Source: Breviolum minutum Mf 1.05b.01
Taxonomy: Eukaryota; Sar; Dinophyceae; Suessiales; Symbiodiniaceae
Assembly: GCA_000507305.1 (NCBI GenBank)
Contig: DF239799.1
Location: 1 to 64,000 of the forward strand
DNA: 64,000 bases
Reading direction: 5' to 3'
Below are positions 1 through 32,455 of the stretch, piece after piece. The translations under genes were made by a program, and so were the position numbers. The notes below the pieces were generated by a model, which saw nothing but the letters and a program-made list of their open reading frames with translations, ran no database searches and had not been told where the DNA came from. How positions within the stretch are numbered: the stretch's first letter is position 1; each line of letters starts with the position of its first letter.

Positions 1-1921
1 AAGGCCACCCCCGACTTTGCTTTCTCATAGGGGGTCGGCGGCATGGGCGATAGCCCTTAAATTATATGTAATGTCTGTGATATATGATTCATACACATAA
101 AGCATTTGGATGGGAGTATTGCCATTCTCCAAGCCCAAGCAGTTGAACCCAAGGAGGCGCACGTTGTCATCGTAGCCACCAAAGAGGACGAAAGAGAAGT
201 CTGAGATCCTCATGTTGTCACCATGTCAAAACCCCAAACAAACATCCCATCACGTCCCCATCATCCCACTCTCTGGTTTGGTTACTTACTACTTCCTTCT
301 GGTGAAATGATCTAGCCACTAGCCGGCAACTTAGGGCAAGCATGTCATCCGGCATGATGGTGCAGGACTGCATCTAGCAGCATACACACCCTGACCACTA
401 AGATGCCCAACGTGGGAGCAATGACGGCACCAAACTGCAGCCAAGTACAGCGTGACAACAACGAACGATGTCCGGAGGTCACAACTTCCTCTGTATTCCG
501 TCTGGAAAGTTAAAGCCTAAGCAGAACCTGCTGCTAGGCCATGGCTACTTAAGTTATGAAAAGAATTTGAACTTATACATGACAAGGCGTTGAAATCCAA
601 TGGATTCCTCTGAAGGTGGAATCTGAAAGCTACACTGCACATCACGTGTGACCACCCAAGCCAACGAATCAAAACAGGTTTCCTGCCTGGGCACGTGCAG
701 AGAAGGGTGCACTTGGTGCCATCTGCGTCCATTGGCCCCAATTCTGGAGATCCTGGTCTGCCAAACAACTTCAGGCGTTACATTCTGAAGAACCATGCGT
801 AACCCCTCCAAAAAGCCTAGTAGCCCTTTCAGTAGCCCTGTTTCTTCTTCTTTTCCAAGATAAGAGAATCTTGGCAAAACAGTTTTTTCACGAAAAAAAA
901 ATGGAAAAAGTGTTCCAAGGTAGCACCATCAAAATCAAGGAAGCTGTACCAACATCACATCAAATTGGATGCACCACTTGAAAGCAGTCAGGGTTCAGAG
1001 TCTCCATGAGGTATAATATCCACTCCCTACTCAAAGCTACCAACAATCCCATTTGGTCCAACGAGATAACGAGCCTTGTTGCCACACCAAATGTCATTCC
1101 GTGGATTCGGACGGACTGCTGGATCTTGCTCCTCCCCTCTGATCACCTCACCTGAGCGATAATGGATGGCTCCGCGAAGAATCCCCCCCCTCAATCATCT
1201 GTTCCAGTTTATGGTTTATATTTATGGTATATTAAACTGTAAATAATAATTAGATGTAATATGATGTCATCCCCACATCCAGTTTCTTGTTTTGCATAGA
1301 AATAATTCGCAAGTTCTTGAATATTTGGACTTCCCGAGTCTGCGACTGTTGAAAGGGTCACCTCCAAAGCCACCCACCAGCAACACCTCACAACCCAGAG
1401 TTAACCAGCGGCATACCAGCGGCTGAACGCAGGATCCAACAAATCCCAAAGGAAAGAAACTTCATGCCGGTTCGTACTACCTGGTCACCTAGTAGCATAT
1501 TGCAATTTGTACAATTCAAGGTTGCTGGCAGTTTGTGGCCACTCTAACTTCATCCAACTCCCATGGCTTTGAGTGCCAAACAGTTTCTACTTCTCCAGTT
1601 TCTCCAGTGAAGCCGACCTCTTTGGCCAGATTCGGAGGTGAAGCAACCAGCAGATCAATCAATACCAAGGTCACAATGTCCGTCGATGCGTGCTTCATGT
1701 TCTGCCATCTCTGCCACGTATGTCAACAACTGTGCTGCTGACAAAATACAAGCTCACATCGCATTTGGTTGGCTCGCACGCATTGTTTGCATTTTGCTTT
1801 GGCAATGAGTGTTCCCATGAATCTGTTGCTTAAGAGTCCCATAAAACTGAAATCATGAATTTCATTGCTGAGCGCACTACCAAGCGATGACCATGTCTCG
1901 GAAGCCAGGAAGCTTGAGGTG

Positions 1922-2287
1922 TCAACTGGGTCCACACGCCCTGACACGAAGGTCCACTGAGTCCGTCCATTTGCTACAAAAGCGGGCAGTCACATCAACC
2001 AACTTGTGACATCTGAAACTGAGCCAAGACATTGCTTCACCTTCGGGAAAAACATATACAAACCGGACCAAGTGATGCGGGGTTTGGCCTGCCATTGTGC
2101 AGTGCAAAACTCGCCAGCATACTGCCACAGCCTGTGGCGTGGTTTCGGATTTTACATCATCCGACATTGAGGTCAATGTGTTGGAGAGTGTCTCATTGCA
2201 AAGGTAGCAGCCAAACGTCGTTGGTATATCCCAAAGCCGCGCGGCCTGTGCAAGTACGGCACCAAAGGAGTTGATGGTTCGAGACCT
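1922..2287 (-). CDS. Exon-like ORF of an unrecognised gene downstream of the ALDH
   Basis: Open frame reading QAARLWDIPTTFGCYLCNET, then TPHHLVRFVYVFPEGEAMSW. A second frame over 2143-2040 (LWQYAGEFCTAQWQAKPRI) is also coding-like, so an intron may change frame here. No family recognised. Confidence 0.28.
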   Translation of the reverse strand, partial: RSRTINSFGAVLAQAARLWDIPTTFGCYLCNETLSNTLTSMSDDVKSETTPQAVAVCWRVLHCTMAGQTPHHLVRFVYVFPEGEAMSWLSFRCHKLVDVTARFCSKWTDSVDLRVRACGPS

Positions 2288-3831
2288 ACCATCAAATTCT
2301 TATATTATGGAATTATTATCCTTTATGACTTCTGTTGAGACTACTACTAAAACAAACAAAATCAATCGCCGAACATATTCTTGTATACTTAGAATACTCT
2401 AAATCAAATAAATTCAAATAGTATGCCAGCAAAAGTGATGGGTCAAAAAACCACTGCCTCCAGCCAAGATCACCTTGGTCCAGGACATCTTTTGGAAATG
2501 AATCTGCCACTGTCGTAAAAAACAACTCGCCATGATGTCATATTCAGCATGGCAGTATGCTCAAGCTGGGTATGTCCACTCCGCTGGTGGTCCAAACTGC
2601 AGCGGCATCCTGGTCAGCAACCCTAATCCTTTACATGCTTTGTGTCTGTGGAGTCTGTGGAGCAAGATTCTCAGACTGCAACAAACAACAACAAACTGCC
2701 AAACTTCAAGCAGTCCTCCCTGGGAGCCCATGGCGCATCCCTGAGTGATGTATATTTTTGTTTCCTTGAAGGTCATGTCGCTGCCTAATATCGATGATAA
2801 TGCATGATATACAATGTACTGGACAAAAGCCCATTGAGTTAATAAAAAACCTTGCCACTTGTCACTTGTCTGTACTCTGGTAGATGACTTGACTGTGCAA
2901 TCTGAGACTCCAACAAGAGTTGTGCCCACTGGCCATAGATTGGAGAGTCTTGACACCTGAAATGTTCCCAACTGCACCAGTCCTGATTTTCTTGTCCGCC
3001 CTGACCCCCCCCTTCAATTTATGTTAAACACATTGCTCTAACTATGGTTTATTTATGTTTATTTCTTTCTTGCACATAACATGACTCGTTCATGGTTGCC
3101 ATGGAGGTTGTCTCTATCCAGAACTCTTCAACAGCTGCAACTGAGGACTTCACTTATAGCTGCACTCAAGTCCAAACCTGGCAGCTTCTAACGGCTGCAT
3201 GTCTTCCAGCAAGGTGCAGCGCCTCCAAACACCACCCGGGAAGATGGTGGCTGATGGTGGTTTAATATGAGACACCCCTGGAAATTAACATGGAACTTCT
3301 TGGAAGCCAAAAATAAAGCTTTGGAAGATGACTTTCCTTTTAAAACAGGTAATGTTCAGGTTCCATGTTGATTTTCTGTTTGTTTTGTTGGGTGTTCCGC
3401 ACCTTCGTGTCCATCGCCACACATCATTCAAGAGACCATTGTCACCTGATGTTTTTGACTAATTCTTTGCAATGTTCAATGTTTGGATCATGTGTTTCAA
3501 GAGATTCAACGCATACTGTGCACACAATACATCAAAATATCGTACTCAATTATGATTTCTCCTCGCTGAAACTATCATAGCACCTAAAATTTGAAGGTTG
3601 GAAGACGATTTTTGGGAAGGCCTATTTTCATTTCAGGTGCTATGTGGGTGTCAGGGGTTAATAGTATTTGATCATTGCTAAACATGCCGTGGAAATTGCA
3701 TCAATAAGTACATCTAAGTTTTCCACCAACACCACCCATCAGCAGGATGTCCTCGGGTAGAGCAAAGATGACCAAAGAAAGGTCAAGGAAGGTCAAGTTG
3801 CCTGGTTTTCCTCCCTACACCGTCTGACCAA

Positions 3832-3931
3832 GTACCTCCAAACACCCTCTGAAAGGTCACAAAGCATCGCATCCTTCCACTCTTTCAGTTCTTCGCTGTT
3901 TTCTCTTGGATCTTTTGCGCGGGATTGGTCT
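3832..3931 (-). CDS. Short exon-like ORF
   Basis: Reads ENSEELKEWKDAMLCDLSEG with a possible AG|GTACTTGG donor. It follows the ALDH stop by about 110 nt and could start the next gene. A similar candidate (SPIYGQWAQLLLESQIAQSS) lies at about 2960-2865. Both are unassigned. Confidence 0.25.
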
Positions 3932-4044
3932 TTGAATCATGTGTCCAAAAATGTTGTTGCCCTTCACCTGTTCAGACTTGCCCCAAGGTGAGGCATACTG
4001 ACAGCTGGAAAGGGATGATTTTTAGGTTAAACAGTTCAGGCACG

Positions 4045-6968
4045 TTAAGCCGTTTCTTTTGGCTTCTCCTGGCTTTCCTGACCTTCCTTGGTTTTCTTTG
4101 CTTCATCATCTGATTCGGAATCATCAGAAAGCTCATCCCACTTCGTATCATCTGGCAGGCCACCACCCATGTCACCAAAGCCACCACCAATATCCATCTC
4201 CCGACGTTTGGGGACGATGATTTCTGGCTCCTCATGTGCTTCTTCACGCAAACCTTTGGACTGCCAAGCCTTCAACAGCTCTTCTTCTGCTTCTTTCACT
4301 TGGTCAGTTGTGCAAGCTACTGTCCAAGCTTGAGTGGCAGTCATGCACCTAAATAATGAGAATGCATCACTAGGCAAGCCCTCATAGAAATAACCTCCTT
4401 GCATTGCTACCGCCTTCAAGACCTCAATGGGCAGCATATGCCGATCCTTAACACAAAGGAAGTAGGGTGGATGCTCAGCTTGTTCCAGAGCGGATGCCAG
4501 TGCCTCCACATCTGCGTGGTAGTGAATCCTCCATTTCAGATTCTTCTCCACAACCTGCGATTGAAAGTTGATGCGAAAAAAATAAAGTTGCTTTTTTTTT
4601 GTAACCATCCCTCCACAATTATAATGAACCTCATCCTCAAAAAGAAAAAGTCTCGAACTCCTCAGCATTGTTTAAAGTCTATATATAGCCTACATGATTT
4701 CTTGTATTATTGTGCGGGTATCCTGAACAATCGAGATGCTCATGGAATGATTCTTCGTCGTCCTTCCATGGCCATCGCCGAGAATAGACACACAATTTCC
4801 CAGAAAATCACCACCATAAATCATCTATATTATTGCATACAAACCAGAAATCATTCAGACATCATCTGTTAGTCTATAGATATTTACAATATGTTCACAT
4901 ACCAAGTGCATCCAACATCCAACTGCGCCCAATTTCAGCAGGTGACCTTGACAAAAGACTTGAGGGGATCTGTAATGCGAAGCTTTCCCGCTTGGGCAGC
5001 ATCCAAAAGATGCAAATCTGCAGGTACCTCCTTCAGTGGAGACATGGCAATCAGTGCTGCCATCTTCACGATCTCTTCTGGCAGTCCCACCCCGCGCGGG
5101 ATGAGGAAATGTTTTCGTGTGGGTCTCAAAGCTAACAAAGTCATCAGTTGACTGCGACCTTCAGAGTTTACTAAGCCTTGCCCCGAATACGGATCAGTCA
5201 CTTCTGGCGTGAAGGCCTTGAAGACCTCGAGGACATTGGAGATCTGTTTGGAGAAACTCTGTTGCTCCCGTGGGGACAAGAATTCTAGGAGCATCTCAGC
5301 AATTTCTGACAGTTCATACTGAGCAAAAGCTTCCTCCTGGTCACGCCAGCTTCCAGCTCTTCTCTTAGTGTTGTCAAAAATGGTTTGGATGGTTCCCACT
5401 CCATCATGATCTCCAGCGACAGCATGTGTATAGCTCCTCATGCCTCCAAAGGTGCTTTCTGGCAGCTTGGCCCCTGTGGTGCCGGCCCGTGCAGAGGCCG
5501 AGCTGGTGTCTTCAGGAAGACCTACAAAATACAGGTTGGAAGCTTCTTCGGTGACACCTTCCAATGCCTTCGCAATAGAGGGTGCATAAATACAATGGCC
5601 AAGGGACTGATTGGTACGGAGTTCTACTCCATCTTTAGGACTGACTAAAATGGTCTTCTCCCACCATTCCTGAAAGCCCTCAGGGTCAGTCTTGACTTCC
5701 AGCTGCTCAGCCTTGCCATCTCGCAGCAAAATGTCCAAGGTGTCATCTGCTGGATCTCGTCCAGCCTTAAAGGACTTCTCCGCATCTAACAGGGCACTTT
5801 TCACGGAATCTGCCGTGTCCAGGGAGGGATCAAATTCTACCATGGAAGCTGATGTGCACAACTCACCGTTGTTAGCCATGGCAGCCCATACAGTGCCCCT
5901 AGCAACAGCTGGGTGGGATGCTGACACACCATTCAGGCGGACTTTATTCAAGCCACTCACCTCACCAGCATGTTCCATACGCACATTTCCCAACTCAATG
6001 GCCTTGACCACTAAGCCTTTGAACATTTGAGAGGAGCCAGTGAACTGCAGTCGATCCACATGCTTCAAAGCCTCATGCAACACAGCAGGATCAGCTTCTG
6101 GAGTAATTCCCGGTAGAACCTCAACAAGACCATCTGGTAAGCCACAATGGCTCAAACTCTGCTGGATCTCCCGAAAATGTGGGAAGAACCGGGGCTGAAC
6201 AATCAAAAGGACCCGGAAGCCCTTCAGCAACATATGGAAGGTATCCTTGATCCCTAACAGCGCAAAATTGGAGGGTGGCATCACCAAGCAATCGCGGCCT
6301 TCACCGGCACGCGCCACCTCAAACTGAAAATCTGACTTATTTCCCTCTAGGGTGGCTTGGTAGGCCTTCAGGGACAAGCGCATGAGTGCTGCCACCTCAC
6401 TAAACTCACCAACGCTGTCTGCTATGGCCTTTGGACCCCATGCAGTCAGCATTGCTACATGCTCCGCAGATTTGCCAACAAATTCTTCAGACAAGTACTT
6501 GTCCAAGATCTTGACCAATTCATCTGCTTGGGGCACGGTGAGGTTTTTCTCCCGTCTCTCGGAGAATAGCTTGCTGATGTCTTCCACATTCGGGAGTGCC
6601 ACACTCACACTGCGTTTGGGGCTGCCTCCCTGTGGTCCAGTGGGTGTTTGAAAGGTGATCTTCTTGCGATCTGAAGGTAAAGCATTTCCTAAGAGCATCA
6701 CCTCCATATTTTCATCAATCTCTCTCAGCTCATGGCTCAATCGCTCACGTACTGCTGATTGCTCCACTGGTGCATCCGCTTCGGTTGCGATCTGCAAGGT
6801 GACCTCTTTGCTCTTCACAGCGTCCCGAAGCCGTTGGGCGGCCGCGCCCAAGGCGCTCTGTGAGGCAAAGGGTCGCCATGTCGGGCGGTTGGGGCCGATG
6901 GGACCGCTAAGAGCCCGGAAGGTCAAGCTGACCCCACGCCGGGCCAGGGAAAAAGTGAGAGGCTTCAT
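4045..6968 (-). CDS. Aldehyde dehydrogenase superfamily protein with N-terminal presequence and acidic tail
   Basis: NAD(P)-linked oxidation of an aldehyde or thioester-type substrate is expected; the layout is nearest to PaaN-like ALDHs, but the substrate is unknown. Exon 1 is 6968-4947; I start at ATG 6968 because the next 40 residues are Arg/Ser-rich without acids (MKPLTFSLARRGVSLTFRAL), a mitochondrial-type presequence, and a TTAG|G acceptor lies 27 nt upstream. The NAD-fold motif FTGSS is at about residues 309-313 and the catalytic Cys in NNGELCTSAS is at about 371. Read alone, exon 1 stops at 4935. An AAG|GTCACC donor and a CGCAG|GTTG acceptor, both phase 0, join it to exon 2 (4554-4045), adding 169 residues that end in a Glu/Lys/Asp-rich tail. 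No other upstream exon fits exon 2. ALDH identity is firm; the joined tail is inferred. Confidence 0.75.
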
Positions 6969-7438
6969 CTGCCCGAGAGGCTTCACCCTAAGTGGTGGAA
7001 GCTCGAGCCAAGCTGCGTACATGTTGTGACTGTTGCCAGCAGGACAAGTTGGAAACAGTTTTTTCTCAATTACTGCGGGCAAGGGAACATCATGCATGAA
7101 AAGAATCTCTGTCATAGCAGCCATCACACTTTCCGCAGAGATCCGCAGATTACGCTCTTGGCACAAAAATGTGTCAGAATTTGACACTGAAAATTTTGCG
7201 AAAATCAATCAATGTCCGCACAGCTTCCCGGTTTTGCCTTCAAGCCCTATGAGGCCCTAGGCATGTCCATGCATACCCAACCAGTCAAGCAACAAGCCAA
7301 GTTTAACAAAGGATAGTCATGGAAAATCAAGCAGTCCAAAGAGTCTTGTCGATTTGGAGGCTCGCATAGGCTCGCCCACTTTCGACTCTCCACACACCGA
7401 ATCTACGCCATCGAAAATTGGAAGAGCTTGGACCCAGC

Positions 7439-25470
<18,032 letters not shown>

Positions 25471-28400
25471 GAGGTGATATTGATACTTGTATCAGAGATA
25501 TTTGGAAGTTGAGTCAAATGCTGTGAGGCCTGTTCTTGTTCAATTATTTGGAAGATTTCTTCATTCATACCACCAGCCGATATGAGCATCCTTTGCTATG
25601 TTCCTGCTGGCTTGCGATTTTTTTCCAATTGTTATTCATGTTATTGCCTTGCTTAGGCTTAGGCCAATCCCTGGTATTTTTTTTTTGTAACTATGGTTTC
25701 TGTTGAACTCGAACCAGTCTGTTGATGGCCCTAGTCAAAGTGATGTTGCTATTAACTGATGCTAAAGGTGTCTTTGATTTGACCAATGGCATCTCTACAT
25801 CGCCTTCATGGGCCAGCTGAAGCCTGATTGGAACATAGAAAGCCAAGTTTCCAAGCATTTCCAGGAAATCTTTGCAAGTTTCTTCCGGCTTCTGTGACCG
25901 AAATGTCTCTTGGGTTCGTGGCCCCATCAGGAAGTGGTACTGCCACATGTGCGGCACGCGCAGGCCTCACTTCTACTTAACAACTCGTGAATCAGCGACG
26001 GCAATCGCCAGATACCCTTGGAAAATCTTGGAAAGCAAGAACTTCTCTTACACCCATGACACCCTTTTGCCATGTCCTGGAAACCATCGTCACAAGTGAA
26101 AACGCTTCAAATAACTGGACGGTTGAGGGCACGTGCCATGGAGCAATATCTGCTAAAGGCCTTGGCAACCACTTTCAAAACACAAGCCATCTACAATCAA
26201 AGACATCAGATCAATTCAAATCGTCAATATGTGGCCAAATGTGGCCTTGCACGCTCTCACCCGTCTTATTACATCTTTCACTGTCTTCAATAAGACTACT
26301 GCTCCTTTTTTGCTGCGAATCACCTTTGGTGCTGCAGGCAAGCATGCGCTCCCATTACCTATGGAGCGTTTGCTAGCTTTGCAAGTAATTACGGTGAAAC
26401 TGGCTGCTACAGTTACATTGCCAAACGGCTTGGCAAAAGGCTACACCATTCCGAGCAGTTCCAGTTCCAAACTGACCAACCGATCAAATAACACATACTT
26501 TGGAACTAGCTGCAACTTTCTCGACTTTCGGCATCAAACAATCCTCTCCTGCTTGCACCTTGCCATTCTTGCCGTCCAACACCAATATGACACTCGCATA
26601 CACTCGCAGGTTTCCACTACTTTTTTGCAGCACCCTGGAGGCTTCGTCAAGCATCCACAGCCCTACGACTGCCATCCACAGCCCTATGACTGCCTGTGGC
26701 CCTATGTTCTCGTTAGGAATTTCGGAATGATACAGTACCAACATAGCATACTGTAAGAAGAAGCGAAGCACCCAGGAGCATCAAAGAGATGGCCAAATGC
26801 CCTCATCGTGTTTCAGACCGAAGTTGAAACGCAATCCTAGAGGCTCCAAAGGTTGCCGCCAACCTCAACGCGAGTTTCTCTCTCTACGGCATGCAAACAA
26901 GACACAAGCGGCAGCCGTGCAAGCAATAAGTCGTCACAGGATGGGGTTTGATGTTTCCAAGAACAAGTAACAAGGCAAGAAGGAGGTATCACTGACCGGC
27001 AACAAGGTTTTTTTAATTCAAACAAAATGAAAATGACGAAAAATGACTACCGGACAACAGTTGCAACATGATCATTCAGCCGAATGAAGCTGCCCCCCCC
27101 AAAGTGCCACTTACGTTGCTTCTCGTTTCTGACACCCTGAAATATGTCTCCCCATGTTTCAGACAACCTGGATCTGTCAGTGCGAGCCCGCTATCTAAGG
27201 CACCCTACCCAGCTCCTGGTGATATCGGCGACGGGAGGCGATAACACAATTGAACAGTGGAAACAGCCCCCGTTCCTGTTGCGTTGTAGCTGGCTTTCGA
27301 AAGCGGTCTCTTGGAACATTCATCTTCAAACCTAAGCTCGTTCGCTGCGTAAAGCAGCGCTGCGTAAGCCAGAAAAATGGGTATTGGCTTTGCATAGTGG
27401 TCGGAGGTGTTCCACATGAAAAGCACCATCAGAAGTCAGCAGAGTGTGGCTTCTCCACTTGCGTCCGCTTTTTGCTCTGAGTCGCCTTACCTAATAATGC
27501 ACCTGACCGCGACATGCCTTCAGTCGAAGATGCCTCCACAGTGTGTGTTGTGAATAGCTCCATAATTAGCATAAGTGGTGAAGGGCCAAAATGTGAGACC
27601 CTGTGCTTGATCATACTGTCATATGTCACTATCAATCTTCCCTGGCGAGTGGTACTCACCAGGGCAAGAGTCAACAGTGAGCTGCACAAAAGCAATGATG
27701 CTCGATGCATTGGAAGGAAGTGGGCTGACTAATTTTTGGCCATGCAGTAACACTAGCAACCAGTAGAGGGTCGCCTGAAAGTCAGCGAAGGAAAAACCTT
27801 TCCCGCCCTTGATTTCCGAAAACAACTGTGATTCGCCACTGTTCAGGAAACTATGCTGCATGATCCACTTTTAGGATTGCAAGTCATCTCAAAACCATCC
27901 TTCGAAATATCAAGGGGATGCGTAAATATGTTGTGAATATGCACGAATCTACTGTACATCCCATCATGCTTTTGGAGTTGTGAGTCTTGTGCCGTTCCGG
28001 GTTGGAGTGCCTTTTACAATGGTTGTGAATGGGACGCGTCCATGAAAGGAAAAAAGGACAGATGGAATTAAAGAACTGAGAGACAGATGCAATATGAATG
28101 CCTAGATAAGGACGATATTTGTAAGTTCTGTAATAAGACTTGCCAAACCATGCGCAAGAACAAAGAAGGTGAAAAGAATACTCTAGGCCTATGCATGAAA
28201 GGCATGAAAGAGAAAGTCAGAAGAAGGAAAAAGAATGAAAGAAACAAGAAAGAATGCCAATTGCTACTAGAAGAAACTGTGAGAGGTCAAAAGCCGCAAA
28301 CCAAAGCCTTCCATAACCCAGCATTAAGCTAGTCACTCATAATCTATGACATGAAATGATAAGCTTAAGATGGAATAAGAGCCAACACATTAAGAAGCTG

Positions 28401-29454
28401 CTGAACAATTGGGTAGCTAAATTGCCCAATGACTTCTAACGGTACCCTAACCTGGGAGGCTGACAAATCACCACCCATCAAGAGTCTTTTCAAATCTACC
28501 TAGTGGGTCAAATAAAGTTGAAAAACATCCACACAGCCACTTCCCCATCCCACATCCTTTTCATAGCACGACAATATTTGGTACAAGAGATTATCTTCCA
28601 GAAATTGCGGTTGCATCTGATATCTGGCCTTTGGCTCCAAAACCTTCTGCCCTGCTGTTCGTAATGACGGCACCTCAAGAACGAAGGGGTGCTGCAATTT
28701 ACAAACCCGGAGGCCTGGATAATCTGGGGGTGGAAATACATGATGTGGACCGGTGCAAGACTCTGCACTTCTTTCTCACATCTAGCAGCGACCATGGTCA
28801 ACTCATGCGGCTGAGTGCTGAGCAGAGGCGGAATGAGCTGGACGCTGTGGGCGCTCTGCCCTCAGGAAGCCCCAAGAGTCTTCCTGCAGTGACACTGAGG
28901 TGTTGCCGCAAGGTGAAAGGATATACTACAGTAGTTACATGTAGTTACTAGATCATCCTGATTTGAGATACTATCTCTTGTCCAAAATGCACACTCTGTA
29001 TATAGCATGTAATATACACAGTGTCACAGTATATTTCTTCACTCATTCAGTACGGTTCATTACTATACAACAGTTGGACGCCATTGAAAAAACGATGAAA
29101 AACCATCATCAGAATGAGTTGGATATACAATTGCTTTTGCGCCTTTTGAGTGGGTGTGCCTTAATTGGGAAATTCCCGCAAAGTCTCCCCGCATCTCTCT
29201 CACCACACCTTTTATATACATCTGGACATGCTTACGCTGCTACAGTAGCATCAGCCCGTAGTTACCCCTTCATTTTGATTCATTTCTTGTCTTCGCATCC
29301 TTTCAGCCTTCCGATTTCTTATGATTTCTTGCACTGGTCTGAGTCTGACACCCACTGCACAGCTGCTTTGCGCTCAGTCTGGATGGCTTGTTGCCACAGG
29401 ATGTTTGCCGCATGCCCTGACCACAACGTAAATGGCCAAGCTCGTTGCAACAAC

Positions 29455-29512
29455 GGACACGGTGCGACTGAACATGCATGTTTGGACACGGTGCGACTGA
29501 ACATGCATGTTT
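29455..29512. repeat. Perfect tandem duplication, 29 bp x 2
   Basis: The unit 29455-29483 is repeated exactly at 29484-29512. A similar 21-bp x 2 pair with one mismatch is at 26652-26693. Confidence 0.9.
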
Positions 29513-32366
29513 TCCCAACTTTGCTCGAAGATTTCTCAATGTCTGAAGCCCTTTCTCCGTCAAACTAGTCGAGTTGAGACCAATCAAAACACCTGCAGCT
29601 ACATTGACATGCCGGCCTACAGGTTGTGGCATCTTTAAGACGAGAGGGATGCTGCCAGTTGGAGAAAAGATGAGAAAAGATTCAAACCCTTCATGCAGTG
29701 TTGATGAGATTGCGCAGCTGCAACTGTGCAGTTGACCACATTGTTCTATTGCGGAAGCTGTGATGGTGTATGTGTTTCAATGATTATTCGCTGTCTTTGA
29801 TGTGCTGTTTCTATGATTCTTGCAAGAATTGCAAAATTTCATCACAGGATTCCTGCGAGCAACGATAAGGGCAAACCGTAAAACCACTGCACATTCTCCC
29901 TCTGACGCTCATGCATGTGTGTCAAGTTTGGCCATTCCAAACATGTTAAAACATAAATGTCCAGATGGAAAGGGCCAGGCTGCCAGTATTCTGCAGGTGC
30001 GAGCACCTGTAACTGTTGCTGTGCCCAACTTGGGAGCAAGCAAAGCTTTGCCACTCTAAATCATCCTCCAGCATGCATCAAAACTAAGCATGGGACTCCA
30101 AGTCTCCTGCAAAAATGCATTGAACATGGGCACTCTTGTAATCACATGATGCAGAACAAGCAACATCATAACACATGCCTCTTCTGTCAACTCAGCCAGC
30201 AACTTAAGAGAGATGCAATTTTTAGAGGCCTCTCCTGACTTCCAAGCTAGCTTCTGGCCAAACCACCAGCTCGACCACCCTTCGAAGCGACAGCGATAAC
30301 AGTTCCACGATCCCCTAACATCATGCGCAAATCGCATGTCTGGAAACGTCCCCATAGTAGTGACTAGTGGGGATGGTTGTGTTGAATTCAAATTATCCCT
30401 TGATCCATATCACACCAAAAACATACCCGCCTCACGTGCATCTCTGACACTGGAGGCTGCACATTGGGGCACACCAGCGAACCATTTTGCCTGCATCATC
30501 ACAAACACAGAACCACTGTGGATTCACTTGGGACATGCGAACAGTGCCAAGATTGTCAACGCACTTGTCACTGAGAGTCATGCACGTTGCTGTAGTCTCT
30601 ACAAGCCTTGGAATTGCCAAGCCGGAATTCACTTTGCTGAGATGCTTGCTTTCCGTCCTTCCACTTATGATTCTCCCAAAGACAATCGGGACTTATCTGT
30701 GTGTGTGTGCGTGGTGCATCTGTCATCACATACCGTACGCCGTACGTACCTTACCAGCCTTACCTATCTCAACTTCAAATTGCAAACGTGACTTGAAACC
30801 TTTTCCACTGCAGTCATGTTGAGGCTTGCACGCCACCACCCACAGGGACCTTGCTGAAACCCGTCCCACAGAGGGCGAGAGAGAGACTCTAATCATTCTA
30901 CAATTCTACAATCATCCAAACATCAAGGGATGCCATTTAGGTCCCACATCTCTGCATCACTATCTTGATACTACAGGTATCGAAGAGAGCTCACGTCATG
31001 TTTTCACACCAAATTTTCCGAGCTTCCAACGCCGAATTGCCCAGGTTCTGCACCAGCCGGTACAAGCATCACATCGTTGCTGTACATGATCACCTGCTAG
31101 AACTACCAGGTGAAGCAGCTAAGAGAACCCAAAGCGAGACACGTCAGTCATTGATATCTGGCACATCGGCACATATGCAGGTGTGCCTCTTGTCTCATTC
31201 GATCCAATACGAAGCGAAGGCTTCGCAATTGGCCCGGCATGGCAGCACCACTTGGGCCTAGCCTAATGGCTGGCTGCTCAGCTCGTGCCCAGGGCCTTTG
31301 CCATTGAAAGGGGGTCATGTGCCATGCCAGATTCGACCAAGACAACTTTTGACAACACCATAACTATAACCATCAGCCTGGTAAAAGATGCTAGTCCAGC
31401 TAGTATGATATATCATGTAACAATGTAAAATCATGTGCAGCTTACACTAATTCTATTTTAGTTGAGGGATTTTCCAAGCGACGTCAGACTGTGAGTGTCA
31501 GCTTCCGTCCCTTTCTTTGAGATCTTCACGGTTGATCACCAGTGCATCCAGTAGTGCCTAAGCACAGCAGAAAGCTCGTGGGAAAAATATCAAGAATGTG
31601 TTCCACGTCTTTCGATCCTCTTGTAGTATGTAATCGAGAGATAGCCAACAGTGAAAAGAAACTAGATGGCGATGGCTGGCATACTCAATACCCCTTAGAA
31701 GCTTCGGAGGCATTGGAAGTCTTCTGTCAACGCGAATCTGTAGGAATCGGATGGAATCGGGACATTAGTTCGTTTGGGCTCCAGAATCCCAGTGAGTGCA
31801 AACACGACAGAGTTACGACGGAGCTAAGCCCCACCATGTTGAAGTTATCATCAGTATGATTGGCCAAATACCAATAGCTGTACCAACACGGAAGCACCAT
31901 GAGTAAAAAAAAGGCGGGCTTAACATGGGGGCATGGGACATTCCAACGAAACATAAGCCAGAAGCCACCATCTTCAAGGCCGATCACCCTGACCCTGTGA
32001 CGGCACTCGCTTTAGGTGAAAGTGATCCTAATTGCACCATGGAAAGCAAACCTGTGACGTTTTAGTACTGACCCCATATGTATATCCCATCTATCCATGT
32101 GTATACATAAATATATATATATAGTAACATAGTATTATTTTACATAAATTACAGGTGCAGGTTCAATAGCCCACTGTCAAAGTTCATCAATTTTCAACCT
32201 TAAGGTTCTGGGGAACTGACTCCAGCGACCACCTTTAGCCTCAATCCGCAGATGCAATTGGTTCAACCAGTGAAGGTAGCCAGCAGCAAAATCTCAATGG
32301 AACCCTTAGCAGTTTGTTTGCAGATGCTTTGAATCCTCATATCATTGCATATCACTTTATACTGTT

Positions 32367-32455
32367 AACCTTTATGTCGATATAATATATATATATATAG
32401 GTGTTTCCAANAACCTTTATGTCGATATAATATATATATATATAGGTGTTTCCAA
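32367..32455. repeat. 44-bp direct repeat around a single N (assembly join)
   Basis: Positions 32367-32410 and 32412-32455 are identical and separated by the only ambiguous base seen, at 32411. Each copy contains a TA run. Confidence 0.9.

Noticed and set aside
26229..26756. Plus-strand ORF of 175 codons
   Set aside because: The longest unexplained plus-strand frame, but the opposite strand is equally coding-like and neither side shows a recognised domain or clean splice borders.
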